Positions 42,644 to 50,712 of a stretch of 64,000 nt of DNA are shown here, piece after piece. How positions within the stretch are numbered: the first letter of the stretch is position 1; every line of letters starts with the position of its first letter. A model generated the notes under the pieces. That model saw only the letters and a list, made by a program, of their open reading frames with translations. It searched no databases and was not told where the DNA came from. Made by a program: the position numbers and the translations under genes. This stretch comes from Sphingomonas melonis (lineage in GTDB: Bacteria > Pseudomonadota > Alphaproteobacteria > Sphingomonadales > Sphingomonadaceae): the NCBI RefSeq assembly GCF_013409985.1, contig NZ_JACCBY010000001.1, forward strand, positions 992,001 through 1,056,000. Direction: 5' to 3'.

Positions 42644-43216
42644 TTATTCGCCTGTCCCCCGTCGTTGAACCTGCCGGGCGGCGACGGCGGCGGTGGGGGC
42701 GGTGGCGGAGGTGGGGGCGGTGGCGGAGGTGTTTTTGACATCACTCTTTCCTTTTGTTTCGAGTAGTCCAAAGATGGCGAGGCATAGTAGCGCCACGAGA
42801 AAAGACAGGAACGCCCCGATCTGGGTCAGTTTTACAAATTTATTCGATTTAGCATCTGTGAATGAATCTATGTACTTCCCATAATAATCTTCAAGGATCT
42901 TTTGTTGTTCGTTGTATGCCGCGGATGAGAAAAAGTTTTCCAATAGTCCGCAAATAATTGCTATACTAAGTGACGATAATGATATCGAAAATACTATTTT
43001 TGATGATGCTGAAAGGCTTAATTTCGACTGTGTGATGAATCCAGCCATCAACGCGATTAAAGCCGAGGACAGCTGGATTATAGTTTTGATTAAGTTGTCT
43101 TGAGCATCTCGTTGAGCGGCGATGAGGACGGTCCGCTCCGCCATCATCGTCTTGTAACACTCATTCTCGTCGCAATCGTCCAACGGGTGAGGAGTGATTA
43201 TTTGCCGCTCAATCAT
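42644..43216 (-). CDS. AT-rich gene for membrane protein of unknown function
   Basis: Product of 190 residues, start ATG at 43216. Three hydrophobic helices are visible (IIQLSSALIALMAGFI, IVFSISLSSLSIAIICGLL, IGAFLSFLVALLCLAIFGLL), with an N-terminal soluble segment containing CDENECYK and a linker YNEQQKILEDYYGKYIDSFT between helices 2 and 3. The last 25 residues are an Ala/Thr/Pro repeat (TSATAPTSATAP) encoded by tandem GGCGGTGGGGGCGGTGGCGG-type DNA on the opposite strand. Base composition and codons (ATA, AAA, TTA use) differ sharply from all neighbours, which indicates horizontal origin. No known family recognised. The plan loosely recalls small two/three-helix effector proteins, without direct evidence. 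Confidence 0.68.
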   Translation of the reverse strand: MIERQIITPHPLDDCDENECYKTMMAERTVLIAAQRDAQDNLIKTIIQLSSALIALMAGFITQSKLSLSASSKIVFSISLSSLSIAIICGLLENFFSSAAYNEQQKILEDYYGKYIDSFTDAKSNKFVKLTQIGAFLSFLVALLCLAIFGLLETKGKSDVKNTSATAPTSATAPTAAVAARQVQRRGTGE

Positions 43217-43233
43217 GCTGGTGGGTGTCTCCG

Positions 43234-44289
43234 TTACTCCGCCGCCACGCCGGCCTGCGAGAACATATCCCCGCTCGCCTCGGCATCCTCGTTCGCCGGG
43301 CGGCCGATCTTCGCCTTCTGGCGCTTGTCGAACGAATCCCAGACGTCGTTCCACTGGCCCTTGGTCGCCGCCTTCGAATATTCGGTCGCGCGCTGTTCGA
43401 AGAAATTCGCGTGCTCGACGCCGTTCAGCATCGGCGCCAGCCACGGCAGCGGGTGTTCGTCGATCATGTAGATCGGCTTCAGGCCGAGCTGCCCCATCCG
43501 CCAGTCGGCGATGTAGCGGATGTACTTCTTGATCTCCTTGGGCGTCATGCCGTTGACCGGGCCCATCTCGAACGCGAGGTCGATGAAATTGTCCTCGAGC
43601 CGGATCGTCGTCTGGCAGACGTCGGCGATATCGTCCTTCACCGCCTTGGTCAGGCACTGGCGCTCGTGGCAGAAGGTGTGGAACATCTTGATGATGCCCT
43701 CGCAATGCAGGCTCTCGTCGCGGATCGACCAGGTGACGATCTGGCCCATGCCCTTCATCTTGTTGAAGCGCGGGAAGTTCATCAGCATCGCGAAGCTGGC
43801 GAACAGCTGCACGCCCTCGGTGAAGCCGCCGAACATGGCGAGCGTGCGGGCGATGTCCTGATCGTTGTCGACGCCGAAGTTCTGCATGTAGTCATGCTTT
43901 TCCTTCATCTCGGCATATTCGAGGAAGGCGCCATATTCGCTCTCGGGCATGCCGATCGTGTCGAGCAGATGGCTGTAGGCGGCGATATGCACCGTCTCCA
44001 TGTTGCTGAACGCGGTCAGCATCATCTTGACCTCGGTCGGCTTGAATACGCGGCCGTATTTCTCGTGGTAGCAATCCTGCACCTCGACGTCCGCCTGGGT
44101 GAAGAAGCGGAAGATCTGGGTGAGCAGGTTGCGCTCGTGATCGGTCAGCTTCTGCGCCCAGTCGCGGCAATCCTCGCCCAGCGGCACCTCTTCGGGGAGC
44201 CAGTGGAGCTGCTGCTGACGCTTCCAGAATTCGAACGCCCAGGGGTATTCGAACGGCTTGTACTGCTTGCGGGCTTCGAGGAGGGACAT
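43234..44289 (-). CDS. nrdB: ribonucleoside-diphosphate reductase, beta subunit
   Basis: Radical-generating subunit of aerobic class I ribonucleotide reductase, 351 residues. The di-metal site ligands lie in FFTQADVEVQDCYHEKYGRV (first Asp/Glu), METVHIAAYSHLLD (Glu-x2-His) and WSIRDESLHCEGIIKMFHTF (Glu-x2-His). The C-terminal tail (PANEDAEASGDMF) would dock on the alpha subunit. Start at 44289 with GGAG upstream. The alpha-subunit gene lies on the same strand but 1.2 kb upstream, separated by unrelated small genes and repeats. The two would normally be adjacent. Confidence 0.96.
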   Translation of the reverse strand: MSLLEARKQYKPFEYPWAFEFWKRQQQLHWLPEEVPLGEDCRDWAQKLTDHERNLLTQIFRFFTQADVEVQDCYHEKYGRVFKPTEVKMMLTAFSNMETVHIAAYSHLLDTIGMPESEYGAFLEYAEMKEKHDYMQNFGVDNDQDIARTLAMFGGFTEGVQLFASFAMLMNFPRFNKMKGMGQIVTWSIRDESLHCEGIIKMFHTFCHERQCLTKAVKDDIADVCQTTIRLEDNFIDLAFEMGPVNGMTPKEIKKYIRYIADWRMGQLGLKPIYMIDEHPLPWLAPMLNGVEHANFFEQRATEYSKAATKGQWNDVWDSFDKRQKAKIGRPANEDAEASGDMFSQAGVAAE

Positions 44290-44332
44290 GGGGTACTCCG
44301 AGGGACAGGGGAAAGGATATAGGCGCGAAAGA

Positions 44333-44533
44333 TCAGGGCTGACCGCTCCATTGCCACATCGCATGCGCCGAAAAGGCGAGGACGATGGCAAGGGAGACGG
44401 CCATGATGCCGGCCATGCGGTAGACGTAGACGCGCGCCGGGCCCTGCGGCCGGCGCAGCTCGAACAGCATCCACGCGCCGCCGAGGCCGAAGATCGCGGC
44501 GACCGCGAACATGATGAGGCTCTGCAACGGCAT
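44333..44533 (-). CDS. small two-helix membrane protein
   Basis: Product of 66 residues with two hydrophobic helices (LIMFAVAAIFGLGGAWMLF and AGIMAVSLAIVLAFSAHAMW) joined by a basic loop (ELRRPQGPARVYVYR). GGAGG lies nine bases before the ATG at 44533. It is 43 bases upstream of nrdB on the same strand and probably shares its transcript. No family recognised. Confidence 0.62.
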   Translation of the reverse strand: MPLQSLIMFAVAAIFGLGGAWMLFELRRPQGPARVYVYRMAGIMAVSLAIVLAFSAHAMWQWSGQP

Positions 44534-44619
44534 CAGTGCACGCCTCCGGCCATGGCGCGCGATGCATCCAATTGCGGGGCGGCTCGTTTCACCGCCGAAC
44601 CCCTCGCAGGAGACGTATC

Positions 44620-44871
44620 ATGCACGATCACAGCAACATCAAAGAGCATATGAAGGTCATCGGCGCCGACGGCGTCCATGTCGGCACCGTCGATCACGTC
44701 GACGGCGAGCGCATCAAGCTCACCAAGAACGATTCGCCGAGCACCCAGGACGGGCAGGGCGGCAAGCACCATTACCTGCCCGCCGGCCTCGTCGCCGAGA
44801 TCGAGGGCGACACGGTGCGCCTGTCGGCGACCGCGCAGAACGCCGTCGACATGTTCGAAGAGGCGGAGTGA
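44620..44871 (+). CDS. DUF2171 domain protein
   Basis: Product of 83 residues matching the DUF2171 pattern: IKEHMKVIGADGVHVGTVDH, VDGERIKLTKND, HHYLPAGLVAEIEGDTVRLS and a helical end. It is a PRC-barrel-like small fold common in alphaproteobacteria, function unknown, often stress-linked. ATG at 44620 with AGGAG nine bases upstream. It is the only plus-strand gene between nrdA and nrdB. Confidence 0.85.
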   Translation: MHDHSNIKEHMKVIGADGVHVGTVDHVDGERIKLTKNDSPSTQDGQGGKHHYLPAGLVAEIEGDTVRLSATAQNAVDMFEEAE

Positions 44872-44878
44872 TCCGCTA

Positions 44879-45045
44879 TTTCCCTCTCCCAGCGGGAGAG
44901 GGAAGGAGCCGCCGTTAGGCGGCGGAAGGGTGAGGGCGGTGCCGGTCATGCGGTGCCGCCCTTTTCTTGTGCGTGGTCACCCTCATCCTTCCCACACGGC
45001 TTTGCCGTGCGGGCCCCTTCCTTCTCCCGGAGGGAGAAGGAGATA
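44879..45045. repeat. CCCTCTCCC-type dispersed repeats, left cluster
   Basis: Two related units: 44879-44940 (CCCTCTCCCAGCGGGAGAGGG hairpin followed by GGCGGAAGGGTGAGGGCGG) and about 44980-45045 (CACCCTCATCCTTCC ... CTTCTCCCGGAGGGAGAAGG). Each is self-complementary. The second forms the 3' end of the DUF559 gene. Related sequence lies at 45372-45505. Confidence 0.65.
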
Positions 45046-45374
45046 TGGGCCAGAACACCGTCCAGATTCGTCATCACGTCAGGGTTGGCGAAGCGGATCA
45101 CGGAAAAGCCTTGGCGTTGGATGAAGCGGGTGCGGATGGCGTCGGTTTCCGGCGTGGCGGCATGGGTGTCGCCGTCGACCTCGATAACGAGGCGTTCGGA
45201 GAAGCAGAGGATGTCGGCCCGGTAGGGTCCGACGGGGGCTTGATGGCGCCATTTCAACGTCGGGAATGCCTCACGAAGCGCACGGAGCAGGCGGCGTTCG
45301 GGTTCCGGTGCTGCGCGACGGAGCTGACGGGCGTGCTGGACGGTGCCGGATGGCTGGTTCTTGTAGAGACGCAT
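44946..45374 (-). CDS. DUF559 endonuclease-like protein
   Basis: Product of 142 residues. Residues about 10-115 carry the DUF559 / very-short-patch-repair-like nuclease fold: ARQLRRAAPEPERRLLRALR, WRHQAPVGPYRADILCFSER, LVIEVDGDTHAATPETDAIR and FIQRQGFSVIRFANPDV. The Asp in YRADI and the EVDG pair correspond to the metal-binding residues of PD-(D/E)XK-type nucleases. The last 30 residues (SLREKEGARTAKPCGKDEGD) are translated from a dispersed repeat, as in many DUF559 genes, so the original stop has probably been replaced. Repeats also flank its 5' side. Confidence 0.85.
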   Translation of the reverse strand: MRLYKNQPSGTVQHARQLRRAAPEPERRLLRALREAFPTLKWRHQAPVGPYRADILCFSERLVIEVDGDTHAATPETDAIRTRFIQRQGFSVIRFANPDVMTNLDGVLAHISFSLREKEGARTAKPCGKDEGDHAQEKGGTA

Positions 45375-45505
45375 CTCACCCTCACCCTTCCGCCGCAGCG
45401 CGGCTCCCTCCCTCTCCTGATGAGAGAGGGAATGGTGGCCACCTTCCCCCTCTCCCTCCGTGAGAGGGAGGGGCCCGCCCGGCGGAGCCGGGTGGGAGGG
45501 TGAGG
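45372..45505. repeat. CCCTCTCC-type dispersed repeat, right cluster
   Basis: CACCCTCACCCTTCCGCCGC, CCTCTCCTGATGAGAGAGGG and CCCTCTCCCTCCGTGAGAGG with GGTGGGAGGGTGAGG form two back-to-back self-complementary units between nrdA and the DUF559 gene. Confidence 0.65.
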
Positions 45506-45523
45506 ACGACCCGCCCCACTACC

Positions 45524-47461
45524 TCACTGGCACGCCAGACATTCGTCATAATCGGTCGTCTCGCCGATCTCGAACTTGGGTGCGGCGATCGTATTGTCCG
45601 CCTCGACCCCGCCGGACCCTGCGAACCCGGCGCGCTGCACCGACTTGGAGCGCAGGTAATAGAGCGACTTGATGCCGAGTTCCCACGCCCGGAAGTGGAG
45701 CATCAGCAGGTCCCACTTCTCGACGTCGGCGGGGATGAACAGGTTCAGCGATTGCGCCTGGTCGATATACGGCGTGCGGTCGCCGGCGAGTTCGAGCAGC
45801 CAGCGCTGGTCGATCTCGAAGCTGGTCTTGTAGCAGTCCTTCTCCTCGGTCGACAGGAAGTCGAGGTGCTGCACCGAGCCGCCATGTTCGAGGATCGAGT
45901 TCCACACCGCCTCGCTGTTCTTCGATTTCTCGTTGAGCAGCTTTTCGAGATAGGGATTCTTGACCGAGAAGCTGCCCGACAGCGTCTTGTGCGTGTAGAT
46001 GTTGGCAGGGATCGGCTCGATGCACGCCGAGGTGCCGCCGCAGATGATGCTGATCGACGCGGTCGGCGCGATCGCCATCTTGCAGCTGAACCGCTCCATC
46101 ACGCCGACGTCGGCGGCGTCGGGGCAGGGGCCGCGCTCGATCGCGAGCTGCATCGACGCCTCGTTCACCTGCGCGTTGATGTGCTTGAAGATCTTGAGGT
46201 TCCACGACTTGGCCATCGCCCCCTCGAACGGCAGGCCGCGCGCCTGGAGGAAGGAGTGGAAGCCCATCACGCCGAGGCCGACCGAGCGTTCGCGCGCGGC
46301 GCTATAGGCGGCGCGCTCCATGCCCGGCTCGTGGCGGTCGATATAGTCCTGCAGCACATTGTCGAGGAAGCGCATCACGTCCTCGATGAACTGCTTGTCG
46401 CCGTTCCACTGGTCCCAGGTCTCGAGGTTGAGGCTCGACAGGCAGCAGACCGCGGTACGGTCGTTGCCGAGATGGTCCTTGCCGGTCGGCAGCGTGATCT
46501 CGCTGCACAGGTTCGAGGTCGACACCTTGAGGCCGAGCTCGCGATGATGCTTGGGCATCGTGCGGTTCACGTGGTCGGCGAAGACGATGTAGGGCTCGCC
46601 GGTCTGCAACCGGGTCTCGACCAGCTTCTGGAACAGCGAGCGTGCGTCGACGGTGGCGCGGACGGTCTGGTCCTTGGGGCTGAGCAGGTTCCACTCGGCG
46701 CCGTCGCGCACCGCCTCCATGAAGGCGTCGGTGAGCAGCACGCCGTGGTGCAGGTTGAGCGCCTTGCGGTTGAAATCGCCCGACGGCTTGCGGATCTCGA
46801 GGAACTCCTCGATCTCCGGGTGGCTGATGTCGAGATAGCAGGCGGCCGACCCGCGGCGCAGCGAGCCCTGGCTGATCGCCAGCGTCAGGCTGTCCATCAC
46901 GCGGACGAAGGGGATGATGCCGCTGGTCTTGCCGTTGAGGCCGACCGGCTCGCCGATGCCGCGGACGTTGCCCCAATAGGTGCCGATGCCGCCGCCGCGG
47001 CTGGCCAGCCAGACGTTCTCGTTCCAGGTGTCGACGATGCCGTTCAGGCTGTCGGGCACCGAGTTGAGATAGCAGCTGATCGGCAGGCCGCGCCCGGTGC
47101 CGCCGTTCGACAGCACCGGCGTCGCCGGCATGAACCAGAGCTTCGAGATATAATCGTAGAGGCGCTGCGCGTGGCCGGCATCGTCGGCATAGGCCGAGGC
47201 GACGCGGACGAAGAGGTCCTGATAGCTCTCGCCGGGCAGCAGGTAGCGATCGTTGAGCGTTTCCTTGCCGAAGTCGGTGAGCAGCGCGTCGCGGCTATGG
47301 TCGACCTCGACCGGATAGGGGCGCGCGCGGACGGCCTTGCTGCCGGTGCCGACATCCTGCGTCGCGGGCGAGGCGGTGGTGGTGGTGGCGGTCGCTTCGT
47401 GCGTGGTCGCTTCGATCGTGTCGCTGGTCATTGCTTCACCCTGCGTGTCCCTGAAATCCAT
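45524..47461 (-). CDS. nrdA: ribonucleoside-diphosphate reductase, alpha subunit
   Basis: Catalytic subunit of class I ribonucleotide reductase, 645 residues. Key cysteines: LPISCYLNSVPDSL (redox), TSNLCSEITLPTG (radical-site loop, E. coli Cys439 equivalent), TAVCCLSSLNLE (redox partner) and the C-terminal shuttle DECLACQ. At 645 residues it is about 110 shorter than E. coli NrdA. An N-terminal ATP-cone is not seen; instead there is a Thr/Ala-rich leader (about 10-37), so dATP feedback through the cone is probably absent or differs. Start at 47461, with GAAGGA nine bases upstream. An alternative ATG lies at 47431. Separated from nrdB by about 1.2 kb. Confidence 0.95.
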   Translation of the reverse strand: MDFRDTQGEAMTSDTIEATTHEATATTTTASPATQDVGTGSKAVRARPYPVEVDHSRDALLTDFGKETLNDRYLLPGESYQDLFVRVASAYADDAGHAQRLYDYISKLWFMPATPVLSNGGTGRGLPISCYLNSVPDSLNGIVDTWNENVWLASRGGGIGTYWGNVRGIGEPVGLNGKTSGIIPFVRVMDSLTLAISQGSLRRGSAACYLDISHPEIEEFLEIRKPSGDFNRKALNLHHGVLLTDAFMEAVRDGAEWNLLSPKDQTVRATVDARSLFQKLVETRLQTGEPYIVFADHVNRTMPKHHRELGLKVSTSNLCSEITLPTGKDHLGNDRTAVCCLSSLNLETWDQWNGDKQFIEDVMRFLDNVLQDYIDRHEPGMERAAYSAARERSVGLGVMGFHSFLQARGLPFEGAMAKSWNLKIFKHINAQVNEASMQLAIERGPCPDAADVGVMERFSCKMAIAPTASISIICGGTSACIEPIPANIYTHKTLSGSFSVKNPYLEKLLNEKSKNSEAVWNSILEHGGSVQHLDFLSTEEKDCYKTSFEIDQRWLLELAGDRTPYIDQAQSLNLFIPADVEKWDLLMLHFRAWELGIKSLYYLRSKSVQRAGFAGSGGVEADNTIAAPKFEIGETTDYDECLACQ

Positions 47462-47882
47462 CGAAACCGATCCTTCGTTCTCTAAGTGTTCGAATCGGCG
47501 GTACATTCGCATGCTACCACCAAGGCGGCCCGCGGAAGAGAACAAAATGAGCACAACGCGATGCCGCGCCGTGTCCTGCAACGAACCCCGATATGGGTAT
47601 CGATGGCGCTCTCTACCAGCAATTGGGTCCGCCCCCGAACTCAACCCCCACAAGTTGTGGCAAACCGACGCGGCAGGCAAGGGGGTAATGCGGTGACAGG
47701 GCGGCGGTTCCGCCCGACGAGGACGCTGCGACGGCAGCCGGTGCGGCGCGACGCGCGGACTTCCGCGGTTTCCGCAAAGCGCAAGAGAACGATGCGCGAA
47801 CGAAAATTTTTAGTCGCGAAAAGCCCCGCCGCCTATCCGTCTGAAACGGACATGAATCGCAGTGTTGGCGCGTGTGACACAA
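47462..47882 (-). promoter_or_regulatory. nrdA upstream region with palindromes
   Basis: About 420 bases with no gene. The exact palindrome CCACAAGTTGTGG (47648-47660) and the shorter ACCC-N6-GGGT (47585-47598) lie about 62 bases apart, a multiple of the helical repeat. Paired sites upstream of a ribonucleotide reductase gene suggest an NrdR-type or other repressor, but neither sequence closely matches the NrdR consensus I know. Confidence 0.35.
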
Positions 47883-50540
47883 TCATGTCCCGCGGCGCAG
47901 GATCCGGCTGGGTTGGGACTGCTGGAGACGGTCGAGATTGAAATTTTCGGCGAACCGCAGGCCGGCACGGCCATCCTGCGCCCAGGCGACGCGGGCCGCG
48001 AACATCTGGTCCTCGACCAGCTCGATCAGCACGTCGAGCCCGATCGCGTCGGCGTCGATGGCGACGCCGTCGATCATCGCGCCGCTACTCGAGATGTTGC
48101 GGATGCGCACGTCGTCCTGATGCGGCCCGATCGCCAATCGTGCCGAGCGCAGCATCTTGGTGCGCGGCGCACGGCTGGTCTTGTGGCCGATCGGCGCGGC
48201 CTGCACCGCGCCGCCGAGCTGCGCCACCACCTCCGCATCGGCGATGCCGCGGCCATAGACGAAGCCCTGGATGTGGCTGCAGCCGAGCGAGCGGACGAGG
48301 TCGATCTCGTCCTGGATCTCCACCCCCTCCGCCGTCGTCTCCATGCCGAGCGTGTCGGCGAGCGTGACGATCGCGCGGATGATCGCCGCGTTGCGGTTGC
48401 CCGGCTGGGCGGCGCCGCGGACGAAACTCTGGTCGATCTTGATCTTGTCGAAGGGGGCCGTGCGCAGATAGCCGAGGCTGGAATAGCCGGTGCCGAAATC
48501 GTCGAGCGCCAGCCGGACGCCGAGCGCCTTCAGCGCCTTGAACATCGCGTCTGTCGCGCCGGATTCGTCGAGGAACACCCCCTCGGTAATCTCCAGTTCG
48601 AGGCGCGAGGCGGGCAGGCCGCTGCGCGACAACGCCGAGGTGACGATCGCGGGGAAGGCGGGGTTGGCGAACTGGATCGGCGAGACGTTAACCGCGACGC
48701 GCACCGCGCGCGGCCAGCGCGCTGCGGCATCGCAGGCGGTGCGCAGCACCCATTCGCCGAGCGCCTCGATCAGCCCGCATTCCTCCGCCACAGGGATGAA
48801 GTCGGCGGGCGAGATGCGGCCGCGCACCGGATGCTCCCAGCGCAGCAGCGCCTCATAGCCGGTGATCGCCTCGGTCGCGGTCGAGACGACCGGCTGATAA
48901 TGGAGGTGGAAGCCGCCCTCGGTCAGGGCGGTGCGCATGTCGTCCTCGAGCGCCTTGCGGCTCTTCGCGCCGGATAGCATCTCCTCGGAGAAGAAGCGGT
49001 GGACGCCGCGGCCGTCGGCCTTGGCGGCATAGAGCGCCAGGTCGGCGTTGCGGACCAGCTCCTCGGCATTGTCGCCATGCTGGGGAGCGATGGCGATGCC
49101 GATCGAACAGCCGATCGTCACCGTCGCGCCGGCGATAAAATAGGGCTGCGACAGCGCCGCGATCAGCTCCTTGGCGAGCGTGGTCAGCATATCGCGATGA
49201 TCGATGCCGGGCAGCAGCACCTTGAACTCGTCGCCGCCGAGCCGGCCGACCAGCCCGACCTCGCCGACGCCGCGCTGGAGCCGCTGCGCGACCTGTTTGA
49301 GCAGCGCGTCGCCCGCCTGGTGGCCGAGCGTGTCGTTGACCGCCTTGAACCGGTCGAGGTCCATCAGGAACAGCGAGGCGGGGCGCAGCACGCCGCCCTG
49401 CGGTTGCAGCGTCTTGTCGAGGCTCTGGCGCATGCGCTGGCGGTTGGCGAGGCCGGTGAGGCCGTCGAACAGCGCGAGCCGGGTGATCTCCGCATCCGAC
49501 TTGCGCTTCTCGGTGAGGTCGCTGCCCGAGCCGATGAACCCCTGGAATCGGCCGAGGTCGTCAATCACCGGTCGGCCCGAGATCGACCACCAGCGATCCG
49601 GCTCGGCACCGTCCTCGCCGCCGGCGGCGCAGATGGTGTAATCGGCGAAGGACGTGCGCGACGACAGGTGGAAGGCGAGCGTCCGCTCGGTGCCCGGTGC
49701 GGCGCTGTCCATGCGGAAGACGTCGGTGAGCAGGCAGCCGAGCGGATCGCGATAGCGCGGGGCGAGCGCGGCGGCGACCTTGGCGGACAGATAGGTGATG
49801 CGGCCCTGGCGATCCGCCTCCCAGAACCAGCTGGTGCCATGCCCTTCGAACTCGGCGATCATCTTGACCGCGAGACCGCCCTCGCGGGCGGCGGAGACGT
49901 GGCGCTGGATGGCGAGATCGTCGAGCCGCGCGAGCCGCAGCGTGGCGAAGGCGACGCAGGCGAGGACGGCGAGCGCGACCAGCGCCGACAACAGGCTGCC
50001 CGCGACGATCCCGAGCATGAGCACCAGCCCGGCGGCGAAGCCGAGCAGCGCGGCACGCACCGGATAGAGCGCGACGCCGGTCATGCCGATCGCGCCGGCG
50101 ATGCCGGCGATACAGGCGGGCTGGACCGGACCGGCCCGCAGCCCCGTCGCCTCCCAGAGCAGCCAGACCAGCGCGCCGGCGACGATCGTCGCCGCCAGCG
50201 TCAGGCCACGGGTGCGGACGTGCGGCGGCCAGCTGCGCAGGCGCGGCACGGCGAGCATGGCATGGATGGCGAGCGACGGCAGCAGCAGCGCGGCGATGGC
50301 GACGAGGAGGCCGGCCGGCAGGCCATGACGCGCGATGTCGCCGAGCGCCGCGCCGATCAGCACCGCGCTGGCGAGGAGTTGCGCGGCGAGCGCGAACGGC
50401 CAGGCGGTGAGGACGTGCGCGAGATGGCCGGCGCGCATCCGCGCGTCATGGTCGGCCTGCCCGCCGCCGAGGCCGAGCAGGCGCAGCACCGGCACGGCGG
50501 CGGGGGGCGGTTCGGGGGGAAGCGGGGAGACCGAGGGCAT
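47883..50540 (-). CDS. GGDEF-EAL-PilZ cyclic-di-GMP protein with membrane sensor
   Basis: Product of 885 residues. The N-terminus (about 40-205) has six or seven hydrophobic helices forming a membrane sensor. A PAS domain follows at about 225-345 (SWFWEADRQGRITYLSAKVA), then GGDEF (about 350-520; LVGRLGGDEF at 435-439), EAL (about 535-775; EALLRW at 563, DDFGTGYSSLGYLR at 680-693, TTAEGVE at 735-741) and a short PilZ domain (about 793-870; NISSSGAMIDG). The cyclase motif and the phosphodiesterase residues look intact, but the RxxD product-inhibition site is replaced by GEVG. The protein could therefore both make and degrade c-di-GMP and sense it through PilZ. Confidence 0.93.
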   Translation of the reverse strand: MPSVSPLPPEPPPAAVPVLRLLGLGGGQADHDARMRAGHLAHVLTAWPFALAAQLLASAVLIGAALGDIARHGLPAGLLVAIAALLLPSLAIHAMLAVPRLRSWPPHVRTRGLTLAATIVAGALVWLLWEATGLRAGPVQPACIAGIAGAIGMTGVALYPVRAALLGFAAGLVLMLGIVAGSLLSALVALAVLACVAFATLRLARLDDLAIQRHVSAAREGGLAVKMIAEFEGHGTSWFWEADRQGRITYLSAKVAAALAPRYRDPLGCLLTDVFRMDSAAPGTERTLAFHLSSRTSFADYTICAAGGEDGAEPDRWWSISGRPVIDDLGRFQGFIGSGSDLTEKRKSDAEITRLALFDGLTGLANRQRMRQSLDKTLQPQGGVLRPASLFLMDLDRFKAVNDTLGHQAGDALLKQVAQRLQRGVGEVGLVGRLGGDEFKVLLPGIDHRDMLTTLAKELIAALSQPYFIAGATVTIGCSIGIAIAPQHGDNAEELVRNADLALYAAKADGRGVHRFFSEEMLSGAKSRKALEDDMRTALTEGGFHLHYQPVVSTATEAITGYEALLRWEHPVRGRISPADFIPVAEECGLIEALGEWVLRTACDAAARWPRAVRVAVNVSPIQFANPAFPAIVTSALSRSGLPASRLELEITEGVFLDESGATDAMFKALKALGVRLALDDFGTGYSSLGYLRTAPFDKIKIDQSFVRGAAQPGNRNAAIIRAIVTLADTLGMETTAEGVEIQDEIDLVRSLGCSHIQGFVYGRGIADAEVVAQLGGAVQAAPIGHKTSRAPRTKMLRSARLAIGPHQDDVRIRNISSSGAMIDGVAIDADAIGLDVLIELVEDQMFAARVAWAQDGRAGLRFAENFNLDRLQQSQPSRILRRGT

Positions 50541-50712
50541 GATCCCCCAATAAAGTGGGATGGTTGAGAAAACTTTGCGATCGCGCAGGCTTGGCGGGCC
50601 GGCGCGGGCTGACCGCCTGCCGGTGAGCCGCTGGTGGGCGCGGGCGCAGGTCCGAACGCGCCTTGGCGGCCTTCGCCGCTGGCTCTAAAGCGGGCGCAAA
50701 GGAGCCCGCCCC

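Noticed and set aside
42578..42766. Plus-strand frame with a long poly-glycine run
   Set aside because: Reverse reading of the GC-rich tandem repeat that encodes the Ala/Thr/Pro tail of the minus-strand membrane protein.
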